DNA of 64,000 nucleotides from Tetrahymena thermophila SB210 (lineage: Eukaryota > Ciliophora > Oligohymenophorea > Hymenostomatida > Tetrahymenidae), in the NCBI RefSeq assembly GCF_000189635.1, contig NW_002476563.1:124001-188000 (forward strand), in the 5' to 3' direction. Numbering within the stretch: the first letter of the stretch is position 1; the number at the start of each line of letters is the position of its first letter. Positions 49,301 through 62,800 of this stretch are shown piece after piece. Under the pieces are notes generated by a model that made no database searches, had not been told where the DNA came from, and worked only from the letters and a program-made list of their open reading frames with translations. The translations under genes and the position numbers were made by a program.

Positions 49301-52300
49301 AAATATCGTCATAATCAATGTATGTTTGGTCATTTATTCCAAATATTTCTACAGACTTCATCAAATTCACAAATTTAGCAATAAATTCTTATTCATTAAT
49401 CAAGAACGGATTTGGCTAAAGTTAGACTTCATTTTCAATTTAATTAATAAATCTTAATTCCTCTTTTAAAAACTCTTCATTCTAATCCAAAGGATTATAA
49501 TTTGAATCAAAAATCCTATTATTAAATAATTTAGTTAATACCAAAAAAATAAATAAAATTCATAAATTTTGAAATTTATGTTTAGAATTAATCTGAAAAT
49601 AATTTCCTAAAAGCCAAATTTGTTTTTATATAATTTGATTAACTAATTTTTTATTTATTTTTTACTGTAATAATCTGATTGATAATATTTTAAAAGAAAT
49701 TAACTGTTTTTATTTTAGAAACATATTAACTTAATTATCCTATTTTATTCAATAATTTCATTTTTTTGTAAATATTTATTGAATATCATTTGAATTAATT
49801 ATCTGATTGGTAATATTTTTAAAAGAAATTAACTGTTTTTATCTTAGAAGCATATTATTCTATGTAAAATTTTTATTTAATTGTCCTATTTTATTCAATA
49901 AATTCACTTTTTTGTAAATATTTATTGAATATCATTAATAATCTGACTGGTAATATTTTAAAAAGAATTAACAGTTTTTATTTTAGAAATATTTTATTTT
50001 TTGAAAGATTTTCTTTCATTAAATTTTCCAATTTTATTCAACCAAAAAATTGATTTTTTGTGTAAATTAGCTAATTAGTTTTTATTATTTTTATTTTTTA
50101 AATGCAGTTATTTATTTTTTGATTTTTTTGAAAATCTATCATTTAAATTAAAAAAATTTACTCATAAACTTAGTGAATGGTAATGTATTTTAAAAGTATC
50201 AAGTTTCTTAACTTTTCTAAGAATAAGAAGTATGTTATTATAGAATTTTTCAATTCTTCTTTAGAAGCTTTATTTTTTTAAGTATGAACTACGCTTGCAA
50301 CTTAAGAAGAAACTACCTTGTCGTTGGTAAAATTAATCGCTTCCTTTGGAGCATCTTTAATTTATTATTCAAGCAATTAATATTTTTCAAACAAATTTTT
50401 ATGTTTTTCTAATTATTCATTTATTTGATTCAGCTTAGCTTATCCAAAACTCTTGACATAAGTATCTAAATCTTCTGTTCTTGTTTCTTTTAACTTTTTT
50501 TCAAGACTAATGCTTGGGAGATTTTAACTCTGATGCTTGAAATTGCTCATATTTGTTCTATGTTTCTTCGTTGAGCATAAAATGATGCACTCAGAAAACA
50601 TGTATGTAATTTCAGTAAGATCTATCTAGAATTTATTTTATATTTTCTTCAAAATGAACCTGATATTCTCGCACATAATTTTAATCTAAATCATAAAAAT
50701 TTATAAATAAGAACAAAATTATTTTGATTTTTAACATACAGATAGAAGGTGATCGGTGAGGTTTTCTTCATCAGTGCTACCTCTTTTATTTTCTTAGGAT
50801 GTTTCAAATGCCAGCCATTTTCTTTTGTCAATTTCTCTATAAATATCTAATAAAATTTGCAAAAGTCCATCTTTTGAAAAATTCCAATTGCTTCCTGAAT
50901 ACAAATAATCCCAGTATTCCTTTGGAGATGCTATTATATCTATATTTGCATCCTTTAAAATTATTAATTTATTAATTAATTTTATTAGAAATATTTACTT
51001 CTTTGTTGTTACTAGACTTCCTAATTAGTACTTACTTCTGCTCGCTTTAAACTGACTTTTCTTCTATTAAATCTTTAATAAATTCCCTCAGCTTTTGTTA
51101 AAGTTTTACTCCTTTTTCTTTGTTATCTTCAAAAAGATATTTATTATTAGGATCAACTAATCCCTCTATGTATCTCGAGAATTAGGAAAGGTCTTTTAGC
51201 ACTACATTTTAGAGCAGCTCATTCATTTCAACAAGAGCGAAGCCGTTATTTTAATCCTCATATTGCTGTATGTAACTTTTATGAATAAAATATTTATTTA
51301 TTATTTTTTATTGAGCGATATTTTGTTTTACATCTAAAACAGAATTTTAAAAACTTCTTTTTTAATGATGAAGGGACTTTAAGCGCTTAAAAGAAGTTAT
51401 TTCAAATCTTCATAAACTAAAATTCTTTAGCATTAGATTATTCCAAGTTAGTTGTTTTCTGAAAGTGCACTCATTAATTTCATGATACTTTTATATAAAT
51501 AAATATCTTGTTTAACTTTTTATCCTTCTTTAAAGTGCTTTAAGAAATCGCTTGGAGTTTTGTGCTAATCCAGGAAAGGCTAAATGATATTCAACTAAAT
51601 TTTAATTTATATTGAACATTTAAATAATGATTAAATGTAATTAATTTAATTACTTGCAAGATTAAATTTAAGATTTTTGACTAATTTTCTGGGATTAAAA
51701 TGCCTTCTCTTTTAATTTTTTTCTAGAATTAAATGGTATCTTAAATAACTTAAAATTTTGGAGTATCTATTTTTTTAAGAAAAGCTAGAAGCATCTCAAA
51801 AATGTGTGTCTATCCTACTTTAGTTATGCCTGGAGATGTCAGTTTCTAGAATATTGCTTACAGATAAGGCTTAAACTCAAGCTCACTTTAACACACTGAC
51901 TATAGAGTTAAGCCTATTAACTTTTATGCTTTAACATTGTAATTTATTAGATTTAGCAAATCATCAAATCTTGGGAGAATTTCTTTCTTATTTATATGAT
52001 TATCCTGACAAAATATAATCAAAAAGCTTATAACGCATTCAAACATATTATGATAAACTTTTTCATCAGAAGGCAGCTAATTATTTTGTAAGTAAATTGA
52101 AATAGTATTTGACTTTTAAATAAAATTACATTTAGAAGATTGGCTATAGATTTGTGCACTCGTACATTTCTTAAAATATTTTGCATTTTATTCAGCAGCA
52201 CGGCGTTAGAGTTGTTTCTTTTATTTTTGAATTCTCCTACGATCTTATCAACCAAATTGTTTATTTGTAGGATATTCTCAGCAGACGAATTTTCATTCTT

Positions 52301-55300
52301 TAAAGCCTTCGCTTTGTTAAATTCGTCAAAAAGTAGATTATTTACTTGTATTTCTAGTTTAATTGGTGAAACTATCTAATTTTCTGAATGATTGCTATCA
52401 AGTTGCTTGTATAAACTTAATTCGTCTTCTCCATCAATTAGCTCAACATGTTGAATCTCCTCACAAAAGAATTTAGCATGGTTCATAGCTATTTACATTG
52501 TCTCTGCCACGTGATCATATGCAAGACTTATATTAGATTTCTCTAAAATTCAAAAAAATAAATTAATAAATAAAATAGCAAATAAATTGGCTTTCTTTTG
52601 TCTTAATATACTGATTGAGTGATTGTTGATGAATATTTATTAATATGTTCACTCAAATTCTTTTACATTTGATTAAAAAATAAATAAAATATATTTTTTT
52701 ATCATCAAAGCTAGTTTTATATTATACAATGTCCTTTAAATATTTTAGAATTTCAAAATTACCTTTGCTTAAAAGGAAGGTCAACATCATATTTTCTATT
52801 TTGTTTGCTAAAGAATCATCATCTAAGTTATCTTTTTTGTCTCCTTCATTCTTATCTGCATTGAACTAGCTGATCATATTATTATTGCTATTATTGGCAT
52901 TTAGACTATTGCTATTGTTTCTACCATAAGGATTAAAAGCTGAGTCTTTAATAGATTATGATTGACCTTCATTTTGTTATATAAAATTCAAGAAATCCAC
53001 TCTACGCTTTTTATTTTCTTTGAGAGGTACATTGATTTACTTTTATACTATTGTAAAATCTTAGATAATTTGTTAGAAATCTTCTTGGAGCTCTCTAAAT
53101 TTCTTTCTACTCTTTTGACTTGTGTACTCTTAATAAAACTACTTTAGCAATTAATTAATTTAAAGATTTTATTTTATTTTTAAATAAAGTCTGATTAAAT
53201 TGGAAACTTCAATAATTATAGCTTCTAATTCCTAATCTAAGTCTCCATAATTCTAAATCTTATTGAAAAATTTCTTAAGCCAGTGCTCTTACTAGAAAAT
53301 GCTCTTAAATTTACTGAAATTAATAAAAGCATTTAATATTTAAATTGCTTAATTCACAATTTAATCTATTTTTTCAGTTGTGAGTTAGCCTAAATCCATA
53401 GCGATTCTTGTGACCTACAAAACTACTAAGACGAATCTAAGCAGAATTTTTGCATTTTATTATTTTTCTTGCTGTTACTCTAAGGCTTTTTTTAAATATT
53501 CATTTAAGTCTATTTATTTTGCTTAAGTTGTATTTTACTTAAATTGTTGAACTAATATTTGTTTAAGGCTTGAATTTCTAATTCAGGCATTCCCCTTTCC
53601 CAAAATTCTTCTAAAATAGGCAAAATATTCTAATCAAAATTTTAAGTGCTCTTTATTACATCACTTTAATCTGAAAGCTACTTGAAAATCTCAGCAGTCT
53701 TTCTTGATAAAAAGCGCTTTTCTATATCCTTCCATATGTAACTATTTAATATTAACAATAATAAAAATTGATTTTAGAAAAATTTAGTTTACCTTCTGTT
53801 TTAAGATTTTTCTAAAGTCAAGAAAGGTTCATCGTCAAGGAATATTACCTCATAAATCTGAAAATAGCTTGTTCTTATGCTTATATTAATATCAGTCGAC
53901 TTGAGTGCATTAAAAATGTGAGTTTCATTTATTCCTAATGTATTCTTAATCTATGTTAGAGATTTTTTATTTCTGCCATTACATAAATTTGCTAATAAAG
54001 TTAGAACAGAAGACACATAATTTAAATATGGAGCGATACTCTTATTCTTTTCTGCGTCTTTACTCATTTTTTCAAGCGAAAAAGCCATTTTATCTCTTTT
54101 ATTTATTTCTACTCCAATATTATTCAAAGGAGCATTACTATTTATGAATTCGTTCAAAGGAGTTTCATGATAAAACGAGATATATGTCCCATTGGTAAAA
54201 TCTTAATGAAATTAAATGATTGCCTTACTCTAACCACCTTTTCCCTTAGAGAATAGTTCTGTTGAGCATTTGTTTTAGTAGCTATTGAAATACAAAACCT
54301 TATTTTTAGAAATAAAATTTAAATAGAAATTACATTTAAAGTGGTTTTTGTTAAGGATCAATCATTGCTAATGAAATAAAATCAATGTAAAAAGTTTAAT
54401 CTAAGATGTTTGATTTGCTTTCGTCTAAAGGTTCAAGCAATTTAACCCACTCAACTATTTCATCACCTTAAGCACCTTCTCCTTTGAGATTAAATAAATT
54501 TTTGATTGCTTCTTTAAGCAACGATCCAACTTCTTTTGGATAGTAACGAAGTTGACCTGAAAAAAAATCATCATTCTCAAAAATATAAGATGACCAATTA
54601 GCATTCTACTTCGATCCTAAATATAGGATGTTGAAGATTTTAACAGGTAACTGACATAAGTGTTTATTTACTATATATTGTGGTGATTTCTCATTTATTT
54701 TATAACCTACACTTCTATTCATTTTTATTAATTTAGATTTATCTTTTTAACCTTGCTAACTCCTATTTCCATGGGACATAACATCAATTAATTTAACAAT
54801 AAGTATAAGCAACTCTAGTACTTTTTATTCTCTTAAAAATTATTATTTCATCTAAAAAACTTAAAGAGAATCAACTGATTCTTTCATTAATAATATCTCT
54901 AACTCATTGAGAGCTCTAAGTACGTATTGGTATTCAGACTCTAATTTTTTTTATTAGTGTACTGCCTCTTGATAAGAGTACACAGTTTCTTCATTGCCCT
55001 TTAAAAATATAAGATTTATTTAATTCAATTTCACCCCAAAATATTATTGAGTAATTAGTATTTTTGCAAATCTATTAAAAAATTTTACCTTTAATTTGTC
55101 ATTTATTGCAAAGCACTGAAGAAAATAATGAAACTGTAGCAAGGTATTGTATATTTACAAGCTTTATTCTAAAAAATCTACAACTTTTTTGTCAGTAGTT
55201 GTAAAGGCATGCAAGTAAGGCAGACTTACTCCTGAAATTTTAGGTTGTAAGCTCAAAGTAATTTTACCTTTCTCAGGGTTGGAAGCAACATGAATATATT

Positions 55301-58195
55301 TTCTTTCTTAATTGTATATTTTGAAAGTATCTTACAAGTAAATTTTCTTTTTTTCGTTGTTTGTTTTATCTTTTTTAACATAAAAATAGCAATCCTAATC
55401 TTTTCCATTCCAAATTAACGAAAATTTCGTAGGCATTCCTTTATCACGAGAAAGAAAGAGTCTAATTTAGATATTCAAAATTAAAAACTAAATTAATAAA
55501 ATCTTAATTTTTTTAATTAATTTACCCTGTTGCTAAATTTTTCAACCTGAAGCATTCCTCGCTATATAGGTCACCTATTGATCATTAATATAAAATGCAA
55601 TGAGATATAAGATGTTTTTAATTTATATTTACCTCCAGTGAAGTGATCTTTGCGTTGTATTTCCCAAAATGAATATGATGAATTAGTATTTTCAGAATCA
55701 TATATAGCTTCAAAATTTTCAGGAGAAGAAACTTTATTTTAATCTAAAAACCTAAGTGTGAATATTTAATCACTTAGACCAGAATATACTTCATCATGGC
55801 TGTGTTGGATTCTACAATTTTTGGTCAAAATAAATCTTGAGAGCTTTTTCTCAGAAACACTCAAAAAAGCTCCTGAGTCGAGATGTTAAATTTTTATAAT
55901 ATCTCCAGTTTTAAAGGCAATTCCTTCTTCTGCTTGGTCTTTCGTTTATTCTAATGATTCTCTACTAATATAGCATTTTACCTATACAAATAAAGATTAT
56001 AATACTAAATAATAAAAATAAATATACTTTAAATTTTGTTTGTTCTTCACTAGCATTTATATGTATCCTATTTTATTATCTACCTCTGAAAGGACTAGGC
56101 TGAATCGATACATTATTTTATAAGAAACCAATATTACCTTGCTGAGGATCCTAATTTTTATAATTAACATGTTTATTATTAAAATTCTATAAAATGTTTT
56201 GTTTAATAAATTTTATTAATTTCTATATAAAAATATCTAAGTATTATTCAATTAAATTACCTAATAATTAAATAACAATAAAGATTCTAAAAATTTTAAA
56301 ATTACTTAATAACTAATTTGGAATTATTTTAAAAATTTGCAAAAATATTGCAAATGCAAATGCAAAATATTGTTAAATCGCAGCAAAAAATAAAGTATAT
56401 CGATTTTTGAATAGCAATCAAATTTAACTAATTCAAGTTTATGTAGAACTTCAATAAGTTTATATAAAAAAATTGAACGATAAGGTAATCTTCATGCTTT
56501 TTTTGTATTTAAATATCAAAGTTTATCATCATAATTTATAGATTATTAATAAAAATTAAGGTTTTTATTATTAAAGAATAAAAAATGTTCTTAAAATTCA
56601 TTTATTTTCTTAAATTTATATTTTCCATTTGAAAATATTAAAAAATTAATTTTATCTTTAAAAATTTTTAAAAATTTAATTATTACTTTTATCATTTTAT
56701 TGGTAAGAGAAACATTGAGGAAAAATTAACTATTTTTTATTTCTTGAATATTGATTACATCAGAATCAAATATTTTATCTCCAACCCTACGGCTATAATC
56801 ATTTGGGAGCATTCTGAATATAGAAAATTAGTTAGGGAATTTCTCTAAAGTACATTAGATGCATCCATTTTTTTTTGCTGGTTTCTATGGGTTAAATGTT
56901 AAAAACATTTTAGAATATTAATGATAAAGCATAACTTATTTTCCATAGACGAGTAAATCTCCATCATCTTCATGGGTATCGTTTTTAACGTTAAGCTACT
57001 ATTCAAACATTTAGAGCTTTTTATTTCTTTGAAAATTATTTTCATCTTAGTTACTTAATTCCAGAGACAATAAGCTCTAACGTTAGACTTTCTTTTATAC
57101 TGCATTATATTGATTATGTTTTTTGATTTCTAAAGCTTATCTTGGGTTAAGAACTTAAAAAAGGCATCTCCTAAAATTAGCAATAGGGTTATCAAGAGAT
57201 TCAACTTATTCACTAATGCATTCAAGCTAATTCCTTGTATTTGTTATTACTAAAAAGCTTTTTAATTCCTCACTGTTAGTCTATTTTATTAAAAATATTC
57301 TTTAAATTAAAATAGAGCAATAATTTTTTGAGAAAATCTAATTTTAAAAGAAGGTTTGCATATTTAATTATGTAATGCTTTTACATTTTTTTCCTTTCTA
57401 ATTCTATTTTTAAGTTGAATTTTCAAGTTTTGGTTAAATTTCAAAAATTTTAATCATTATAGTATTCAAAGAAACTAATAAATTAATTATTCAGTGTTCT
57501 TTTTTATTTAAATATATTTGTATCTATTTATATTAGTTTTTTGCAAAATATTAAATAAAATTACACTATATTACCTCTTTCTTGCTTTCATGCTTAAATT
57601 TTAAATATACTATGTCATTGAATTGCAGGGTTTTAAATGCTTTTTCAGTTGATTACAGCTCCTTTATTTCTTAATTATTGTAGTTGTTAACAAAAATGTT
57701 AGGAGATTGCTGTGATTATACACTGTCTAAATTGAGCTAGCGAAATTTTGATAAAGATTTCGTTATATTTTTTTAGTTTTCTACAACCTGTATAACTTCA
57801 GGTGGTTCGTCTATTATTTAATCCATCATATCTGATTATTACTCATTTATATAGTTTTAAATCAGCTATGGTTATATGCTTGATAATTTACTGGTTTTGT
57901 ATGAAAATTATGATTAAATGTTTTAAGGTGATTTCGTTTCCGTATTTCCTAAGCCTCTAGGCGTTTTTATTTAATCAGATATGTTTTTGCTATCATTATA
58001 TACTTCTTCCTTAATTGTGGATTGAATTTTTTAGGTCTATAATTCATTTTCTTCTTACTTATTTTCCTCATATTAATCCTATCCACTAAATAGAGATTTA
58101 ACATAATACCGCTTTAAAAGATAGTCTAATTGCTTAAACCCACTCTCGATTTAAGTCCTGTACATCCAACCTATACTTTGACTTGTTTCGTCCAT
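44984..58195 (-). CDS. IP3-receptor-like intracellular Ca2+ release channel (paralogue 1)
   Basis: A multi-exon minus-strand gene, start ATG 58195, stop TGA 44984. Clear exons: 58195-57575 (207 codons, disordered N-terminus), one starting at 57280, a pore exon 45566-45437 and the last exon 45381-44984. The N-terminus has the ligand-domain signature NPRQALEI and a trefoil segment (VYGKQVMLYHQYSKMFLTFN). A MIR-like repeat follows (IKIQHLDSGAFLSVS, CFRLKNLATG near 55550). The middle has a RIH-type motif (MQNILRNVRVHKSIANLL near 52150) and a RIH-associated motif (CELCNEEFQNFFRTQ near 47970). The last membrane helix is FFYDISFWIIINFLFMDLML, followed by CFICSL and HIKYEHNLNNYLNYIIYIKS, the IP3R/RyR C-terminal zinc-binding module. 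The usual GGGVGD filter is replaced by PQGINE (about 45462-45480). These channels release Ca2+ from ER or alveolar stores; gating ligand here is unproven. Exon list is incomplete. Confidence 0.88.
46330..46376. repeat. AAAT microsatellite in an intron of channel paralogue 1
   Basis: About ten uninterrupted AAAT/TAAA units inside an intron. Probably polymorphic; no function visible. Confidence 0.85.
49673..50090. repeat. Three-copy tandem repeat (~130 bp) inside an intron of channel paralogue 1
   Basis: The block ATCTGATTGRTAATATTT, followed by GAAATTAACTGTTTTTAT, then a TTGTAAATATTTATTGAATAT tract, starts at 49673, 49801 and 49941 (spacing 128 and 140 bp). It fills most of an intron running from about 50165 to about 49555, and flanking coding sequence stays in frame across it. 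An expanded intron rather than a gene break. Confidence 0.8.
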
Positions 58196-59874
58196 CTTTC
58201 CAACTTATATACAATAAAATAAACTTGTTTGATCTTCTTGTTGAAGGAATTTAAAATTTATAAGAGCTAATCAATCTATTTCCTACTTATGTTTAGGTAG
58301 GAGAATGTAATATTTATATATTATTTAGAGTAAAATAGAGAATCTATATTAATTAATTCATTTATTTATTTTTTGCATGTTTTTTGAAAATATCTAATTT
58401 TAAAATTGATTAACAAATAGTTATAATACGCAAACGTCTTCCATTAAATCATAAAAATCAAATTTAATTAATTTATTTTAAACTACTCTATTTTAAAATA
58501 ATTGGTTTTATAAATGATAATATGTAACTTCTTCTAAATCTAAGAAATTAATTTATTAGCAAATAATTTCTCAAATTAAATAAATTTGTTTATTGAATAC
58601 ATAATTGTATCATTTGATTTTCACAAATATTATAAAGACATTTAAATAAATCAAATTACTTCAATAAAACTAAAGAAAAAACCTTTTCTTTTTTAATTTA
58701 ATATTTTAATATTAAATAGTTTTAATATGCAAAGTATTCATAAATTAACTAATTAGGATTATATTTATTTGGAGTTATGAACTAATTATAAATGAAACCT
58801 TAAAAAATTTATTTATTTTTTACAAAATGTTTGTTTGTTTGTTGTATTTGAATTCTACAATTTTCAAATAGCTTAATTTATCCCTTACCAAATCTGAATC
58901 TTTATAATTAGTTACAAAACAAAAGAGATAAAGAATAAATAAATTAATAAAAAACAGCTATTTATTTATTATAGAGTTTTTATAATATTTTAAAATATTA
59001 TTAAAAAACAAATATTTGGCTCTTCTGTATAAGAATAAACCATTATCTTTAATTGATATACACATTAAAGGGTAAGCTTTTTGATTTGAATCTAAGTTTG
59101 AGCTTATAAACCAAGCCAAATCATTAATTTTTAGATCATCTTTTGATGTAACTAAGTTAATGTTGTGTTTAGAGATAAAACTTGAATAGTTCTAATATGC
59201 TAAATCGATGACTTTTCTCTATTAATTATATTTTAAATTTTATAAAAAGGGGTGCAGGGTTATTAGAATTTATAATAAATTTTGATAATCTATTATAAAT
59301 AAATATTAAGAATTTTTAAAATTAAAGTAAATTTAATATTTCTCCGCTCTACTTATAAGCATATTTAGAAATAATAATCATCATTTCTTAAATTTTTAAT
59401 TAAAGGAAAACTGATACATATTTAAAGCAACATTAAGGATATAATAATTAATAAATAAATACTACTTATCAAAATTAAATCAAATTTCAATCTATTAAAA
59501 ATTAATAATTAAATTACATAAAAATATTTCTTTTTTCATTCGAGGAGATAAAATTTAAAAATAAATGTTAAAAATAATTATAAAAATAAAAGACTCTTTA
59601 GCAGATTTTAATTATTGTTTTCAATATTTTCTAAACCATTACTAAATAATTAACTTTTTAGAGTAATAAAAAGATGAAAAAACACTATTAATTGGTAATT
59701 TAATTATTAGGAGCTTATATAACTCAACAACATAAAATTAATTATTATTGTCATTTTTTAAATTATTTATTTTAAATTTTTTATGAAAAATTGTAATTTA
59801 TTTATTTATTTTTAAAGCAATTTAATAAATTTAAAATTTGTATTAATATTTTTAATGGTATCTCTCACTTAATT
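58196..59874. other. Spacer between the tandem channel genes
   Basis: About 1.7 kb of AT-rich DNA. It should hold the promoter of channel paralogue 1 (right of 58195) and the 3' end of paralogue 2 (left of 59875). I see no gene in it. Confidence 0.55.
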
Positions 59875-62800
59875 TTTTTGTTTAACCTTTCTATTGTGAG
59901 AGTATTTCTTTAAGGGAAAAAGTCAGTTTATTACTTAGAAATACACTCTTTTACATACTTTTCAATACCATCACATTCATCTAGAGTTTTGCTTTTAATG
60001 TAGAGAAGATAGTTTAGGTAATTATTTAAATTATGTTCGTATTTTATATGATTATCCCAATCTAAGGTTTTTGCTTCTAAATCCTCTACAGTAAGTCCAC
60101 AAATAAAGCATTTGCGTTTGATATTTTTATCATATTTTTTTTATAAATTTCTGTACTCTGAATAGGAGTCTATGATTTATCCGAGCATCAAATTAAGAAA
60201 CAGAAAATTTACAATTAGCCAAAAGCTTATGTCATAAAAAAATCTTCCCCAATATTTACTATTTTCTAAAATAAAAATTTTTAATTAATATTTCAATAAA
60301 TATTCTTAAAATTTTACAAGTTCCAGGTATAACTAAAGCTTAACTAATTCCCTAAGGATTCAAAAGCCCTTCTAAAAGGGTAATTGTAAATAGATCATAG
60401 AACTCAATACTTGAATTCGTATCAACTGATCCCATAACAGTGCTCTAATTTTAAATAACAATATTTAAAAATAAATGCATTTTTTTTTTGATGATAAAAT
60501 TTACTTAGGTAAAATTCTATGTAAAAGACAATGATCCAATTAGAGAGTATATAAAAATGATCAAAAAGCAAAGGATTGCTGTTTTAAACAATTTCCTAAA
60601 GTTAAGGCTAAATATTAAAAGGATTTGACTAAGATCTACACTCTGCTTAATAATATCTACAAGCAAGACTGAATAAATAATGATATTTCCTAAAGCGCAA
60701 AAGGTTAAAACAAGATAGAAAAGGTAGTATATAAAATCAAAATCAAATGCAAAAGCAGCCTAAGGATATTTTAGAATTTACTGCATAATTTTACTCCTAT
60801 ATTTTTATTTTATTTCTATATAATTTTGATAAGTTACTACTGGATATCTCTCAATTGTCACAATTATCATATTCAATATTGTTAAAATCAAATGAATCAG
60901 TCTAATTATTGTGTAAACCTTAAATAAATATTTTCAAAAAAAATAAATTATTCCATTTCAAATTGATTCAAAGAATCTTAAAAAATTTTATTGGATTTAT
61001 AATTTCAGTAATTTAAATTTATTGTTTTTTATAAAATTTCATAATTTTAATAAAGAAATTCTAAATACTTATTAAGTAAATTAGCAAATTCTTAATTTTT
61101 AGTTTAAAATCTGTTTTTAACATTTAATTAAATTTTATTTTTACCACTTCCCCTGTTCCACTAAGATTTTAAGAAGCATCGACAATAGTTAGTTTAAATA
61201 AAAATACAAGGTTGATTATCAAGACAAGTATGAATAGAAGATTAATTAAATAACTTTGGTATTCCACAGCAAAAATTATGAGTTGATACTTGGAAAGATT
61301 TTAACAAAATCTCATTTCTTATTAGAAGTAATCAGTGTACCTAACTAATAGCTTAAGACGATTCTGTAATGTTAAAAAAATTTGAATTAATTTTATACAA
61401 TCAAAGACAATTTTATTTAGTTCATCAAAAATTATTGATGAGAAAAAAATTACTTTATCTGATAAATCAACTGCTTTGTTTATGAGATTTTTTCTTATAC
61501 TATGAGTGAGATAGGAAGAAAGGAGGGGAATTCTAAAGAAGAGTTTAGAAATGGACTTTTCTTTTACTATTTCAACACTTCCAACAAATTACATATAAAA
61601 GCTTAAGCTTTCTCTTAAAAGCGCCCTTTCTCTTTTCAGTTGATTAAACTTTGTTGAAATTCTGCTTTCTCTATGAAGACCCATATCTTCGGCTAGTTAT
61701 TCTTATTGATAGTTATCGATTTCATCTTACTTGCTCTAAATTTAAAAATTTAGTAAATGTTAAAATCAAATAAATCTTTGGATGAGAAATTTTACTGAAT
61801 CATCTTCTTTAATCTCATTATATAGTATATTATGTAATGTCATGCTTTTTTTTGCACTTGTAAACTTTTTATAAGTTCTACTCTTAAATATTTGACTCTT
61901 CTTTGAATCGTAAATTTTTGATTATCTGCTATCATTAGAACGTTTCTTTTCTAAAGATTGCTTGTTTTCAAGAGAATTTTCTTCATTACTCAACTTAGCC
62001 CTATTATAAATATCTAATTAAAATTTAAAAAACAATCAGTTTAATTTTTATTGTAAATTTAGTTTTTATTTACCTGTAAAATCGTCTTTCTTTTTCATTT
62101 CTATAAAAATGCTTAACAAAAGAGTGTTTTCTTCTTGCATTCTTAACTTTAAATTCATGTCATCTTCATTTAGATTGTCAAGTATTAGCTCTAGAGCTAT
62201 AACAAAATTAAACGCTAGCTATTTATTTTAGGCAAAAAAAATTGTAAAAGATTTATATTTTATTTAATAATTAATACTCTCATTATTAAGTGATCGTGGA
62301 ATGTCATAAAGTTTTTATAACAAACACTGGCACTGCAGTTAAGTGTGTTTTAGTGAATGCACTGCTGCTCTTGCTAAATTATGTAAAGTCTTGATTTAAT
62401 TTTAAAGTGATAAATAAAATTGAGCAACTTGATTATATTTTCCATATTCATAATAGAAATTAATCTCATCAATGAGTTTTAGTCATCTGAACAGACAATA
62501 ATAGTTAATAACAAATCTACACAGTTAGAAACTGTTTAAAGAGCTCTAATATCATTTAAATTCTCACTTTGTAAGTCTAAATTTGATTCAGTTATTATGG
62601 AATTAAGCTATATTAAGAAATTAGTGTTATTTAATAATAAATCTTTATTTTTTGAAGAAGTTCCGTTGCAGAGATTTTTAAGAGTTGCAATGCATTAGTT
62701 TATTAATAAATAATATCTTATATTTAATCTTTTTTGTTAAGAAATATTCTATTGAGATTGCTTAGATGTAAAAGAGTAAAAATAGGAACTTTTATGTTTA

